A DNA stretch of 64,000 nucleotides from Microbulbifer yueqingensis (GTDB lineage Bacteria; Pseudomonadota; Gammaproteobacteria; Pseudomonadales; Cellvibrionaceae): the NCBI RefSeq assembly GCF_900100355.1, contig NZ_FNFH01000005.1:62001-126000 (forward strand), given 5' to 3'. This document shows, one piece after another, positions 1-9,140 of the stretch. Position numbers and translations under genes: made by a program. Every line of letters starts with the position of its first letter. The stretch's first letter is position 1. The notes under the pieces were generated by a model. It saw nothing but the letters and a program-made list of their open reading frames with translations, searched no databases and was not told the DNA's origin.

Positions 1-1046
1 ACAAGCAGTTCTCCACCGGCGACCGCATTCCACGCCAGGGCCAGCAGGGCGGCGGCGGGGGTGGCGGCGGGAATGCCAGCGACAGCGGCGAAGGGGTGGA
101 TGACTTCGTCTTCCAGATTTCCCAGGAGGAGTTCCTCGACTTCATGTTCGAGGGCCTGCAGCTGCCGAACATGATCAAGCGCCGTCTCGCTGGCAATGAG
201 TCGTTCCAGGTGGTCCGCGCCGGTATCAGCAACGAAGGCACGCCCGGCCGCATCAATGTCGTCCGCTCCCTGCGCGCTGCCAACGCCCGCCGGATCGCAC
301 TTACCAGTAGCAAGCGACGCAATATAAAGCTGCTCGCAGAAGAGCTGGAGCAGGAAGAGCAGAAAGACCCGGCGCTTCGCGACCAGCGACGCATCGAGTT
401 CCTGCGGCACAGGATCGAGGATATCCAGGCCCGGGTGAAACGCGTTCCCTTCCTCGACGACTTCGACCTCAAGTACAACCTGCTCGTGCGCCAGCCGCGC
501 CCCCGTTCACGGGCGGTCATGTTCTGCCTGATGGATGTGTCCGGCTCCATGAACCAGGCCACCAAGGACATGGCCAAGAGATTCTTCCTGCTGCTGTATC
601 TTTTCCTGCAGCGCAGCTATGAATATACCGAGGTGGTATTCATACGCCACCATACAAGCGCCAAGGAAGTGGACGAGGAGGAATTTTTTTACTCCCGCGA
701 GACCGGCGGCACCATCGTATCCAGTGCACTCAAGCTCATGCGGACCATTATCCGCGAGCGATACCCCGCCAGCGAGTGGAATATCTATGGCGCCCAGGCA
801 TCGGATGGCGACAACTGGAATGATGACTCCAGCACCTGCCACAAGATCCTGATCGACGACATCATGCCGCACGTGCAGTACTACTCCTACGTGGAGATCA
901 CCCCACGCGACCACCAGGCGCTGTGGGAGGAGTACGAAAGTGTAAAGGCCCTCTTCCCCGAGCACTTCGCCATGGAACAGATTGTGGATGTCCAGGACAT
1001 CTACCCGGTATTCCGCCAGTTGTTCAGCCAGAAGGTGAGCGCGTAA
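1..1046 (+). CDS. yeaH: YeaH/YhbH family protein (DUF444), 5' end outside window
   Basis: The reading frame is open from base 3, so the N-terminus lies outside the window. The visible part begins with the glycine-rich linker that follows the conserved N-terminal segment ([12 protein letters not shown], then a run of Gly). Downstream is a von Willebrand A-like region with the metal-site type motif DVSGSMNQ near bases 535-560, which fits the DUF444 family. In Escherichia coli the family is encoded with the PrkA-type kinase YeaG and is linked to starvation stress; its biochemical activity is unknown. The TAA stop overlaps the ATG of the SpoVR gene by one base, so the two are probably co-translated. 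An upstream prkA/yeaG gene is expected but not in view. Confidence 0.9.
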   Translation, partial: KQFSTGDRIPRQGQQGGGGGGGGNASDSGEGVDDFVFQISQEEFLDFMFEGLQLPNMIKRRLAGNESFQVVRAGISNEGTPGRINVVRSLRAANARRIALTSSKRRNIKLLAEELEQEEQKDPALRDQRRIEFLRHRIEDIQARVKRVPFLDDFDLKYNLLVRQPRPRSRAVMFCLMDVSGSMNQATKDMAKRFFLLLYLFLQRSYEYTEVVFIRHHTSAKEVDEEEFFYSRETGGTIVSSALKLMRTIIRERYPASEWNIYGAQASDGDNWNDDSSTCHKILIDDIMPHVQYYSYVEITPRDHQALWEEYESVKALFPEHFAMEQIVDVQDIYPVFRQLFSQKVSA

Positions 1047-2626
1047 TGTTCGACCAGTACAGTTCTGCGCCGGATACCAAGCCCGAAGGGCCTATCTCCA
1101 CCTCTTCCGAGTGGACCTTCGAGCTGATCCGGGAATACGACGAGGCTATCGGCGAACTCGCCGGAGAATTCGGGCTCGACACCTATCCCAACCAGATCGA
1201 AGTCATCAGTTCCGAACAGATGATGGACGCCTACTCTTCGGTAGGCATGCCGGTAGGTTACAACCACTGGTCCTTCGGGAAGCAGTTCATCAGCGTGGAG
1301 AACAACTACCAGCGCGGGCTGATGGGGCTGGCATACGAGATTGTGATCAATTCCAATCCCTGTATCGCCTACCTGATGGAAGAGAACACCATGACCATGC
1401 AGGCGCTGGTCATCGCGCACGCCTGCTACGGCCACAATTCTTTCTTCAAGGGCAATTACCTGTTCCGTTCCTGGACGGATGCCAGCAGCATCATCGACTA
1501 CCTGATATTCGCCAAAAACTATATCCGCGAATGTGAGCAGCGCCACGGCCTGGACGAAGTGGAATCAGTCCTGGATTCCTGCCACTCACTGATGAACTAC
1601 GGCGTGGACCGCTACAAGCGCCCGTATCCTATTTCGGCAGTGGAGGAAGAGCGACGCCAGAAGGAGCGGGAAGAATATCGCCAGCGGCAACTCAACGACC
1701 TCTGGCGCACCATTCCCAAGCTGGGAGAAGAGGGCGATGGTGTCGAACCGCGCCGCTTCCCCGAAGAGCCACAGGAAAACATCCTCTACTTCATCGAGAA
1801 GAACGCGCCCCTGCTGGAGAACTGGCAGCGGGAGCTGGTGCGGATTGTGCGCAAGCTGGCGCAGTACTTCTACCCACAGCGCCAGACCCAGGTCATGAAT
1901 GAGGGCTGGGCCAGTTTCTGGCACTATACGTTGCTGACCGAGCTATACCGGCGTGGCCGGGTGACCGAGGGATTCATGATCGAGTTCCTGCAGAGCCACA
2001 CCAACGTCATCTACCAGCCGGCGTTCGACAGCCCCTATTACAGCGGTATCAACCCCTACACACTGGGGTTCAGTATCTTCAGCGACCTGCGGCGAATCTG
2101 CGAGGAGCCCACGGCAGAGGATCGCGAGTGGTTTCCGGATATCGCCGGCAGCAACTGGAAAGAGACGCTCCAGTTCGCCATGCGTGACTTCAAGGATGAG
2201 AGCTTTATCCTGCAGTTCCTGTCACCGAAAGTGATGCGGGACATGAAACTGTTCTGCGTCAGTGACGACGACCGCGACAGTGAGATCGTGGTAAATGCCA
2301 TTCACGATGAGGACGGTTATCGCCAGTTGCGGGCTAATCTCGCCGGGCAATATAACCTGGGAAATCGCGAGCCAAACATCCAGGTATTCTCGGTGGCCAA
2401 TCGCGGTGACCGCTCGCTTACCCTGCACCACACCCAGCACCGTCGGCGCCCCCTCGGCAAGGAGACCAAGGAAGTCATGCGGCATATCCACCGCCTGTGG
2501 GGATTTGATGTGCACCTGCACAGCTTCAATGGCGACGAACTCACCGCCAGCTACCACTGTCCCGATGAGGGACGCGACCGGGCGGAGCGGGAGGAAGAGC
2601 CAATGCTGGTCCCCAAACCCATCTAA
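1046..2626 (+). CDS. spoVR: SpoVR family protein
   Basis: A 526-residue protein, close to the usual family length of about 500. The ATG at 1046 was chosen because it overlaps the yeaH stop codon and the homologous region starts at once; the open frame upstream to 923 is just yeaH in another frame. Family-typical features include the segment with MNEGWASFWHYTL, which has a His/Glu arrangement resembling a metal site. SpoVR was named for spore cortex formation in Bacillus, but in gammaproteobacteria it travels with yeaG/yeaH in a stationary-phase module of unknown mechanism. The gene ends 27 bp from the convergent minus-strand regulator. Confidence 0.93.
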   Translation: MFDQYSSAPDTKPEGPISTSSEWTFELIREYDEAIGELAGEFGLDTYPNQIEVISSEQMMDAYSSVGMPVGYNHWSFGKQFISVENNYQRGLMGLAYEIVINSNPCIAYLMEENTMTMQALVIAHACYGHNSFFKGNYLFRSWTDASSIIDYLIFAKNYIRECEQRHGLDEVESVLDSCHSLMNYGVDRYKRPYPISAVEEERRQKEREEYRQRQLNDLWRTIPKLGEEGDGVEPRRFPEEPQENILYFIEKNAPLLENWQRELVRIVRKLAQYFYPQRQTQVMNEGWASFWHYTLLTELYRRGRVTEGFMIEFLQSHTNVIYQPAFDSPYYSGINPYTLGFSIFSDLRRICEEPTAEDREWFPDIAGSNWKETLQFAMRDFKDESFILQFLSPKVMRDMKLFCVSDDDRDSEIVVNAIHDEDGYRQLRANLAGQYNLGNREPNIQVFSVANRGDRSLTLHHTQHRRRPLGKETKEVMRHIHRLWGFDVHLHSFNGDELTASYHCPDEGRDRAEREEEPMLVPKPI

Positions 2627-2653
2627 TACCGACCGGGCTGGCCGCCGCCAGAC

Positions 2654-3220
2654 TTACATATCCAGCAGCAGCTTTACCTTTGCCACCAGCTCGGCGCGGT
2701 CAGCGGGCCCCTGGATCACTGCGTCCGCGCCGCCTTCCAGCCAGCGCTGCGAGTCATTGTCCCCGGCCTCGGTCACTACCAATACCCGCACGTTGGCAAA
2801 CTCGCCGCGCGAACGCAGGTGGTCGATGATGGCGAACGCATTGGCCTGCTCCAGGCCGGCATCGATGACCAGCAGCGCCGGCTTCGCCGCCGCAAGCATG
2901 GTCCCGGCCACGAAGCTGTTGCCGGCGACCTCCACCTCAAAGCCGCCCTGCTGGAGTGCCTGGCGCCCGGTTGCAATCAATTCGGGCCTCTGTGCCAGCA
3001 CCAGCACCTTGCGGCTTGCGGCGGCAAGCTCCGTCGGCACCGGCATTGCATTGTCCTGCAGGAAGCCCACGAAGTCCTCAACGCAGATCCGGTGGTCGCC
3101 GCGCCCGGGCAATTTGTAGGCCTTCAGCTGGCCGCGCTCGATCCAGCGGATCACGGTGCGAAAGTTCACCCCACAGTAGCGCGCTGCCTCACCGGTGGTG
3201 AGCACATGCAGTTCGTTCAT
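2654..3220 (-). CDS. HTH (excisionase/MerR-like) regulator with degenerate receiver domain
   Basis: A 188-residue protein with two domains. Residues 5-55 (LTTGEAARYCGVNFRTVIRW and following) form a MerR/excisionase-type winged helix of the helix-turn-helix 17 kind. Residues about 72-185 have the length and hydrophobic rhythm of a response-regulator receiver. The putative phosphoacceptor Asp is kept (LLVIDAG), but the N-terminal acidic pair is replaced (VLVLAQRP) and the conserved Lys position reads Gly (VIQGP). It is therefore probably a pseudo-receiver that is not phosphorylated in the usual way. The ATG at 3220 is preceded by GGGGGAAC; seven extra upstream codons in frame look spurious. Divergent from the small-RNA locus at 3441-3611. 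Target genes are unknown. Confidence 0.75.
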   Translation of the reverse strand: MNELHVLTTGEAARYCGVNFRTVIRWIERGQLKAYKLPGRGDHRICVEDFVGFLQDNAMPVPTELAAASRKVLVLAQRPELIATGRQALQQGGFEVEVAGNSFVAGTMLAAAKPALLVIDAGLEQANAFAIIDHLRSRGEFANVRVLVVTEAGDNDSQRWLEGGADAVIQGPADRAELVAKVKLLLDM

Positions 3221-3440
3221 CGTTCTTGTTCCCCCAAACATCTGCGGTTACTGACCGGCCCGTCGATGCAGGTGCCGCAACCCACGAGAACGGACTCTCC
3301 CCGCGCTCATTTATGCTGCAATACCAGCCGAGCCTTATAATTTATGCTGCTCGCTCTTGCAAAATCAGCCGTTAACTCGGCCGTCTAATGTATTAACGAA
3401 TGTAATCCAAAGTCCCTCAATAAAATCCCGAAATGAATTG

Positions 3441-3468
3441 TTGACAGGTAAGACAGGTTTAATAGAAT
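3441..3468 (+). promoter_or_regulatory. Strong sigma-70-type promoter of the candidate small RNA
   Basis: TTGACA at 3441-3446, a 16-bp spacer, then TAGAAT at 3463-3468. It lies in an AT-rich stretch upstream of no nearby start codon; the next gene on this strand (cca) begins 260 bp later, after an intrinsic terminator. Confidence 0.7.
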
Positions 3469-3474
3469 TGTCAC

Positions 3475-3611
3475 CATCATACGCTCACCCTGGTGACCGG
3501 GCCGGTAAGCCCGGCTGCCCGCCCTTCCCCGGGCACAGTCTTTTCCGGCCCCGCGCCGGCGCGTATACCCTAAGACCCTGGGCCCCCTTGTTTTTTCGGG
3601 GCCTTTTTTTT
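3475..3611 (+). ncRNA. Candidate structured small RNA of about 135 nt
   Basis: This interval has its own promoter (3441-3468) and a Rho-independent terminator (3581-3611), with no convincing ORF between. Two compact hairpins are visible: CCGGGC/GCCCGG at 3497-3514 with loop CGGTAA, and TGCCCG/CGGGCA at 3516-3535 with the C-rich loop CCCTTCCC. A weaker GC-rich palindrome follows at about 3548-3563. The C-rich loop could pair with purine-rich ribosome binding sites, a common mode for regulatory RNAs, but that is inference. I do not recognise an Rfam family. The region 3221-3729 has no protein gene. Confidence 0.55.
3581..3611 (+). terminator. Rho-independent terminator upstream of cca
   Basis: Stem GGCCCC (3581-3586) and GGGGCC (3598-3603), 11-nt loop, followed by an eight-base T run. 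It would end the small-RNA transcript before cca. Confidence 0.8.
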
Positions 3612-3729
3612 ATCTTGCGGAAGCCTTATCCCCCCTTTCACAACGCTCTCCACGGCGCCGGACGCAAGGATTCAAAGTGGTACAGAGCCGACCCCGGCAC
3701 ATACTCATTCCGACCGCGAGGTTCCCGCG

Positions 3730-4965
3730 GTGAAGATCTACCTGGTAGGTGGCGCAGTCCGCGACAGGCTGCTCGGGCGCCCCATCCATGAGCGCGACTG
3801 GGTGGTCGTTGGCGGCACCGAGAACGACATGCGCGCACTGGGCTATACCCCCGTGGGGCGCGACTTCCCCGTCTTCCTGCACCCGGAGACCAGCGAGGAG
3901 TACGCCCTGGCCCGTACCGAGCGCAAGAGCGGCCACGGCTATGGCGGGTTCACCGTCCACGCTGCACCCGACGTCACCCTGGAACAGGACCTGCTGCGCC
4001 GCGACCTGACTATCAATGCCATGGCCGAGAGCGACAGCGGCGAGCTAATCGACCCCTACGGCGGCCTTGCCGACCTGGAAGCGCGGCTGCTGCGCCACGT
4101 CTCCCCTGCCTTTGCCGAGGACCCGCTGCGCATCCTGCGGGTCGCCCGCTTCGCCGCCCGCTACCACCACCTGGGCTTCCGCATCGCGGACGACACCATG
4201 GCACTGATGCGGGAGATGGTGGCTGTCGGGGAGGCGGAGCACCTGGTGGCAGAACGGGTATGGAAGGAAATCAGCAGGGCTCTCACCGAGCCGGACCCCG
4301 ATATATTTGTACGCGTGCTGCGCGAGTGCGGCGCCCTGGCGGTGCTGCTGCCGGAGGTGGACCGCCTGTTCGGCGTACCCCAGCCGCCGAAGCACCATCC
4401 CGAGGTGGATACCGGCGAGCATGTGCTGATGGCCCTGCGCGCGGCCCCGGCCCGCCTACCGGTGCGTTTTGCCGTATTGGTACACGACCTGGGCAAGGGC
4501 ATCACCCCGGAGGAGATATTGCCCAGTCACCGCGGGCACGAGCGCGCCGGCCTGCCGCTGGTGCGCGATGTGTGCAAGCGGTGGCGGGTGCCGAAGCAGC
4601 TTACTGCGCTGGCTGCCGGGGTGTGCGAGTACCACCTGCACTGCCACCGCGCCTTCGAGCTGCGCCCGCAGACACTTATGAAGATGCTGCGCGCCCTGGA
4701 CGCGCTGCGCCGCCCGGAGCGGTTCGAGGACTTCCTGCAGGCCTGTGAGGCAGACGCCCGCGGGCGCGAGGGCCTCGCCGACCGCGATTACCCGCAACCA
4801 GACTTCCTTCGCCAGGTACGCGCCGCCGCCGCCGCCGTTGGGGTCGAGCCCCTGATCGAGCAGGGCTACGAGGGCGCGGAGCTGGGCAAGGCACTGGACC
4901 GCGCGCGGATCGAGGCCATCACCGCCGTCAAGGAAGCCCGCGAAAAGAGGGAACCCGATGCGTAA
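3730..4965 (+). CDS. cca: Multifunctional CCA protein (tRNA nucleotidyltransferase with HD domain)
   Basis: A 411-residue protein, the length of the HD-containing gammaproteobacterial CCA enzyme. It adds or repairs the 3' CCA of tRNAs from CTP and ATP. The N-terminal nucleotidyltransferase core shows YLVGGAVRD (residues 4-12), the DLTINAMA motif and [16 protein letters not shown]. The HD phosphohydrolase domain carries VHDLGKG near residue 254, which in E. coli gives 2'-phosphatase and phosphodiesterase activities. GTG at 3730 is the only start that keeps the conserved N-terminus; the ribosome site is weak. The stop overlaps the start of the next gene by 8 bases. Confidence 0.97.
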   Translation: MKIYLVGGAVRDRLLGRPIHERDWVVVGGTENDMRALGYTPVGRDFPVFLHPETSEEYALARTERKSGHGYGGFTVHAAPDVTLEQDLLRRDLTINAMAESDSGELIDPYGGLADLEARLLRHVSPAFAEDPLRILRVARFAARYHHLGFRIADDTMALMREMVAVGEAEHLVAERVWKEISRALTEPDPDIFVRVLRECGALAVLLPEVDRLFGVPQPPKHHPEVDTGEHVLMALRAAPARLPVRFAVLVHDLGKGITPEEILPSHRGHERAGLPLVRDVCKRWRVPKQLTALAAGVCEYHLHCHRAFELRPQTLMKMLRALDALRRPERFEDFLQACEADARGREGLADRDYPQPDFLRQVRAAAAAVGVEPLIEQGYEGAELGKALDRARIEAITAVKEAREKREPDA

Positions 4966-5692
4966 CGTACTGGTGACCGGTGCCGCTGCCCGCCTGGGCC
5001 GCGCCATCGCCCGCGAACTGCACCGCGACCACCGGGTGATAATCCACTACCGCAGTTCCGCCAATGCCGCGCGGGCACTGGTGGAAGAGCTGAATGCCAT
5101 CCGCGCCGATTCCGCCGCCGCCGTCCAGAGCACGCTCGGCAACAAAGCCGACTGCGAGGCGCTGGCGAGTGAGGCAACCGCGCAATGGGGCGGTATCGAC
5201 GTACTGGTGAACAACGCCTCCGCCTTCCATCCCACCCCCATCGGCAGCGCCGACGAAGCCGCCTGGGACGAACTGGTGGGCAGCAACCTGAAAGCGCCCT
5301 TCTTCCTCAGCCAGGCGCTGGCACCCAGCCTGTCGCGCGACAACGGCTGCATCGTCAACATGGCCGATATCCACGCCGAGCGCCCCATGCCGCAGCACAC
5401 CATCTACTGCGCCGCCAAGGCCGGGCTGGTGATGCTGACGAAGAGCCTGGCCCTGGAGCTGTCGCCCAGGGTACGCGTGAACGCCGTGGCCCCCGGTGCC
5501 ATCCTCTGGCCGGAGAAAGAGGACGAGGCCGTAGACAGCGACACCCAGGCAGGGATCCTGGCCCGCATCCCCATGGGCCGCACCGGCCGTGAGGCAGACA
5601 TTGCCCGGACCGTGCGCTTCCTGGTCAGTGGCCAGGATTACATCACCGGACAGGTGCTGGCGGTGGACGGCGGGCGCAGCCTGAATATCTGA
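4958..5692 (+). CDS. Pteridine reductase-like short-chain dehydrogenase
   Basis: A 244-residue SDR with the Rossmann glycine motif TGAAARLG (residues 7-14), NNAS at about 85-88, and catalytic Tyr/Lys in YCAAK near 150-154. TGAAARLG, with Arg after the Gly-rich turn, is typical of the PTR1/FolM pteridine reductase branch, which reduces dihydropterins with NADPH. The neighbourhood supports a folate role: folB and folK lie 5 kb downstream. It overlaps cca by 8 bp and has a good ribosome site (AGAGGGAA), so it is likely co-translated. A different SDR substrate cannot be excluded. Confidence 0.8.
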   Translation: MRNVLVTGAAARLGRAIARELHRDHRVIIHYRSSANAARALVEELNAIRADSAAAVQSTLGNKADCEALASEATAQWGGIDVLVNNASAFHPTPIGSADEAAWDELVGSNLKAPFFLSQALAPSLSRDNGCIVNMADIHAERPMPQHTIYCAAKAGLVMLTKSLALELSPRVRVNAVAPGAILWPEKEDEAVDSDTQAGILARIPMGRTGREADIARTVRFLVSGQDYITGQVLAVDGGRSLNI

Positions 5693-5725
5693 GGCCGACC
5701 TGCGCGGCCAGACCTGCGCGGCGCG

Positions 5726-5760
5726 ATTTCACTGCAATTTCACCGGGAAGTTGCCACAAT
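5726..5760 (+). promoter_or_regulatory. 11-bp-phased direct repeat and -10 before the two-component operon (box 1)
   Basis: ATTTCAC at 5726-5732 and again at 5737-5743, an exact 11-bp step, followed by CACAAT at 5755-5760 as a plausible -10. The same repeat, with the same distance of 12 bp from the end of the second copy to the start of the -10, recurs at 7796 and 9141. This is the layout of an OmpR/PhoB-type activator site overlapping the -35 region. Here it suggests autoregulation of the adjacent response regulator. Confidence 0.7.
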
Positions 5761-5791
5761 GCCCTTCCAAGTCGGCAATCGGAAAGCCCCG

Positions 5792-6481
5792 GTGAACAGC
5801 CTCAAGATTCTCCTGATCGAAGACAATCCCACCCTCGCCCGCCAGACCGGCGAATTCCTCGAGGGACATGGCTGGCATGTGGATTTTGCCGGTAACGGGC
5901 GGCACGGCCTGAAGCTGGCGCTTGAAGAGGTTTACGACCTCATCCTGCTGGACCTGAATTTGCCCGACATGGACGGCGTTGAACTGTGCCGCCAGTTCCG
6001 CCAGCGCGCGACGGTCACGGCGCCGGTGCTGATGCTCACAGCCCGCGACGCCTTCACCGACAAGGCGCTTGGCTTCCATTCCGGTGCCGATGACTACCTC
6101 TGCAAGCCCTTCGACCCGCGCGAACTGGCATTGCGCTGCAGCGCCCTGGCACGGCGCCGCGAGCTGCACCGCAATGACGAAATCCAAATCGGCGCGTTGC
6201 TGGTCCGGGGGCGCGGGCGCGAGGCGGTGCGCGACGGCCAACCCCTCAGGCTCACCGCGATTACCTTCAATATTCTCTGGGAACTGGCCTGCGCCTACCC
6301 CGAGCCCCTGAGCCGCGCGGAACTCTGCCACCGCATCTGGGGGGACGACCCACCGGACAGCGACGCATTGAAATCCCATATCTACAGCCTGCGCCGCCAG
6401 CTTGATCGGCCGTTCCCGGCCCCCATGCTGCGCACGATCAGCAATATCGGCTACCGGCTGGAGCAACCCGGTGAAAGCTGA
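5792..6481 (+). CDS. OmpR/PhoB-type response regulator
   Basis: A 229-residue regulator. The receiver domain holds the acidic pair in LLIEDNP (residues 7-13), phosphoacceptor Asp54 (ILLDLNLPDMDG) and Lys105 (YLCKPFDP). The C-terminal winged helix ends with the usual tip region (LKSHIYSLRRQLD). An ATG 33 bp upstream is also in frame, but it coincides with the predicted -10 of box 1. GTG at 5792, preceded by GGAAAG, gives a leader of about 25 nt that matches the two target genes downstream. The stop overlaps the kinase start by 11 bases. It probably binds the phased repeats at 5726, 7785 and 9141. Confidence 0.92.
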   Translation: MNSLKILLIEDNPTLARQTGEFLEGHGWHVDFAGNGRHGLKLALEEVYDLILLDLNLPDMDGVELCRQFRQRATVTAPVLMLTARDAFTDKALGFHSGADDYLCKPFDPRELALRCSALARRRELHRNDEIQIGALLVRGRGREAVRDGQPLRLTAITFNILWELACAYPEPLSRAELCHRIWGDDPPDSDALKSHIYSLRRQLDRPFPAPMLRTISNIGYRLEQPGES

Positions 6482-7718
6482 GCAACCGCAGGGGAGCCTG
6501 CAACGACGGGTTTTTACGGTATTTGGCAGTTTCACCCTGGTGCTCTGCCTGGTTTACACCGGAATCGGGATACTGGCGGCGTATGTCATCGAGGACCAGC
6601 TGCTGGACAACCTGATATCGGACGAGGTCCGCTATATCGAGCGGCAATTCCATGCCCGTGGCACCCTGCCGGCACCGCGACTCCCCAACTTCCACCTGTA
6701 CCCCTCGAGCGGTGACGCTCCCAATACATTCCAGGCCGCTTTGGCAGGCGGCCGGAAAAGCGCCGAGCTGTTCGTTGCCGGGGAACAGCATTACCACCTG
6801 CGCCGGCTGCAAATCGGGGACAGGCCCATACTCGCAGCCGACGTGGGTAACCTGCTCACGGTGACACACCAGTCCGGCCGCCTGCTGTGGCTCCTGCTGG
6901 CAGCACTGCTGGCCACTACCGCCCTCGCCCTGTGGCTGGCCCACCGCCTGGTCGCCCGCACCATCCGCCCCCTGCTGGGTCTCGCCCGGGAAGTGCAGGC
7001 CGGGCACAATGACCTCAAACCGGTCGCACTCTCCGCCACCAATAACCAGGACGAGATCGGTTTCCTGGCGCGGACGCTGGAGCGCAGCATCAACGAACTG
7101 CAACAGGCCCAAAAGCGGGAAGCCGAGTTTACCCGCGATGTCAGCCACGAACTGCGCACCGGACTGGCCATAGCCACCAACACCCTCGCCCTGTCCCGCG
7201 AGCGTGAACTGCAGCACAGCGAAAAACAGGAACTCTGGTCAACGCTGACGGCGATGGAGAGAACCGTCGCTACGCTGCTGGCCCTGGCCCGCGCCGAGTC
7301 GATCGAGCGCTGCGCTTTTGACCTGCGTCCACTGCTGGAGAAAAGGCTGCTGGCCCGGCGCGAGATCGCAACCGGCCAGGGTTTCCAACTGGATCTCGCG
7401 CTACCGGAGAGGCTGCCGGTCAGTGGCAATCCCCGACTTACCGAACTGCTGCTGGATATCCTGCTGGACAACGCCATCCGCCATGCCGCAGGGCCCGTCC
7501 TGCAGATTCACACCAACGGCAGCGGGTTGAGCTTCGTGAACCCGGTGGAAGACAGCACCAATACAGAAGAAATCTTCCTCCCAGGCACCCGCAGGCCGGG
7601 CAGTGACGGTCTCGGCCAGGGCCTGTATCTGGCGAGCCGCATTCTCAATGCGCAGGGATGGGGCTATGGGGCCAACTGCGAGAAGCAGCTGTTTTCAATA
7701 TCCATCTATCCCGCCTGA
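6471..7718 (+). CDS. Membrane sensor histidine kinase with HAMP domain
   Basis: A 415-residue kinase partnered with the preceding regulator. It has TM1 at about residues 14-38, a periplasmic sensor of about 95 residues, TM2 at about 137-158, HAMP, then HisKA with His226 in DVSHELRTGLAI. The ATPase domain shows the N box (LLDNAIRHA) and G box (DGLGQGLYLA). The usual Pro after SHELRT is Gly231 here, and the F box is not obvious. GTG at 6471 was chosen over the longer open frame because that extension only mirrors the regulator gene. The short acidic sensor gives no clear ligand. Confidence 0.92.
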   Translation: MKAEQPQGSLQRRVFTVFGSFTLVLCLVYTGIGILAAYVIEDQLLDNLISDEVRYIERQFHARGTLPAPRLPNFHLYPSSGDAPNTFQAALAGGRKSAELFVAGEQHYHLRRLQIGDRPILAADVGNLLTVTHQSGRLLWLLLAALLATTALALWLAHRLVARTIRPLLGLAREVQAGHNDLKPVALSATNNQDEIGFLARTLERSINELQQAQKREAEFTRDVSHELRTGLAIATNTLALSRERELQHSEKQELWSTLTAMERTVATLLALARAESIERCAFDLRPLLEKRLLARREIATGQGFQLDLALPERLPVSGNPRLTELLLDILLDNAIRHAAGPVLQIHTNGSGLSFVNPVEDSTNTEEIFLPGTRRPGSDGLGQGLYLASRILNAQGWGYGANCEKQLFSISIYPA

Positions 7719-7784
7719 CATCCCGCCTGGCCCGCGCCATTTTCCAACACCGCGACGGCCGGGCCCGCCCCCAATCCCCACAAC

Positions 7785-7830
7785 ATTTCCCGGGGATTTC
7801 ACCCGCGCTTCACGTGCACTGTCCCACGAT
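7785..7830 (+). promoter_or_regulatory. Triple 11-bp-phased repeat and -10 before the DJ-1-like gene (box 2)
   Basis: Three 7-mers stand exactly 11 bp apart: ATTTCCC at 7785, ATTTCAC at 7796 and GCTTCAC at 7807. CACGAT at 7825-7830 is in the same relative position as the -10 of box 1. The predicted start site near 7837 leaves a leader of about 20 nt before the ATG at 7858. Confidence 0.7.
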
Positions 7831-7857
7831 GCTCCTGATACAGAAAGGAGACCAATC

Positions 7858-8940
7858 ATGGCCAGGAAAATTCTCGCAACAATATTCTTCACTGTGGCAC
7901 TGCTCGCCGGCACCGGCTTCTGGCTAAAGGGGTTGATCCCCCCACCGCCGGATCACCACGCCCTGGCGCAGACACAGCCCGAGGATATCCCTTACCTCCA
8001 GCAATCCCGGCCGTCCGATGACCGCGGCCGAATCCTGATGGTGGTGACCAGCGCCTCTACCATGGGTGAGCACGGCAAGGACACCGGATACGAACTGACT
8101 GAGCTTGCACGGTCCTACTACGTATTCATTGCCAATGGCTTCACCGTGGATATCGCCAGCCCCCGGGGCGGGGAACCGCCCGCGGTGATCGACCGGGACG
8201 ATATGGGGCCGATTGAATACGCGTTCCTGAACGACCGGCAGGCGATGGCAAGGCTGCACGACAGCATCCCGGTGGCACGGGTCAATGCAGACGATTACCG
8301 CGGCATCTTCTTTGTCGGTGGCAAGGGCGCCATGTTCGATTTCCCCGGCAATGCCGACATCCACAACCTGGTTCTATCCATCTATGATGACGGCGGGGTC
8401 GTCGGCGCGGTCTGCCACGGACCGGCAGCGCTTGCCGACATGGAACTGGAGCCGGGAGTGCCGCTGTTGCAGGGGCGACGCATCAGCAGCTTTACCAACG
8501 AAGAGGAACTGTTCCTGATCCCGGAGGCGGAGCAGGTATTCCCCTTCCTGCTCGAATCCCGGCTGCGGAAAAATGGCGCCGTGTTCGAGGCGGGTCCGCC
8601 CTACCTGCGCCAGGTCAGTGTCGATGGCAGGCTTCTCACCGGGCAGAACCCCTGGTCGGTATGGGCGCTCGCCGAGGAAATGGTGAAGACACTGGGATAT
8701 CAACCGGTCCCGCGAAAAGTTACCAGTGAAGAAAGAACCGTGGAGCTGTTACTGGCCTATGAAGCCGATGGCCACGCCGGCGCCAGGGCCAGGCTGGAAA
8801 CATTCCAGCAGGCTGCCAACGGTGAGGGGGAAGCAATCAACCGGCGATTGCTAGCGATGCACGGCATCGTCGCGGTGATGCAGGGACGGGTCGGCAAGGC
8901 AGTGGATATCGTGCGGCTGCTGTCCACCGCAAAAAAGTGA
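7858..8940 (+). CDS. Membrane-anchored DJ-1/PfpI family protein
   Basis: A 360-residue protein. Residues 5-26 form a single hydrophobic segment, either a signal anchor or an uncleaved signal, so the domain is likely periplasmic. The DJ-1/PfpI fold is marked by the nucleophile elbow GAVCHGP with Cys186-His187 and a supporting Glu at about 79 (GYELTE), as in Hsp31-like chaperone/glyoxalase proteins. About 85 C-terminal residues beyond the fold are unassigned. The ATG at 7858 follows a strong AGGAG. It stands alone behind box 2 and so is probably a target of the adjacent two-component system. Enzymatic activity is unproven. Confidence 0.85.
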   Translation: MARKILATIFFTVALLAGTGFWLKGLIPPPPDHHALAQTQPEDIPYLQQSRPSDDRGRILMVVTSASTMGEHGKDTGYELTELARSYYVFIANGFTVDIASPRGGEPPAVIDRDDMGPIEYAFLNDRQAMARLHDSIPVARVNADDYRGIFFVGGKGAMFDFPGNADIHNLVLSIYDDGGVVGAVCHGPAALADMELEPGVPLLQGRRISSFTNEEELFLIPEAEQVFPFLLESRLRKNGAVFEAGPPYLRQVSVDGRLLTGQNPWSVWALAEEMVKTLGYQPVPRKVTSEERTVELLLAYEADGHAGARARLETFQQAANGEGEAINRRLLAMHGIVAVMQGRVGKAVDIVRLLSTAKK

Positions 8941-9058
8941 CAACAGGAGAAACAGGTGGAACAAGGACCATCGCCCCGGCTTCGTATTTTCATGTGAGCC
9001 AGGCCGCAACCAGCCAGCGCAGCCGGTCCGCAACCTTCACTGCCTCCCTGCCAGCCCC

Positions 9059-9079
9059 GGTGGGCTCATAGAGCCCACC
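9059..9079. repeat. Perfect 9-bp inverted repeat downstream of the DJ-1-like gene
   Basis: GGTGGGCTC and GAGCCCACC separated by ATA. It could be a transcription terminator, but there is no T tract on either side. The rest of 8941-9202 contains only box 3 and no gene. Confidence 0.5.
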
Positions 9080-9140
9080 GCCTGTGGACCAGGCATCCGC
9101 CCGGCATGGCAATCCTGCATCGCACACGCTTCGGCCGGAA

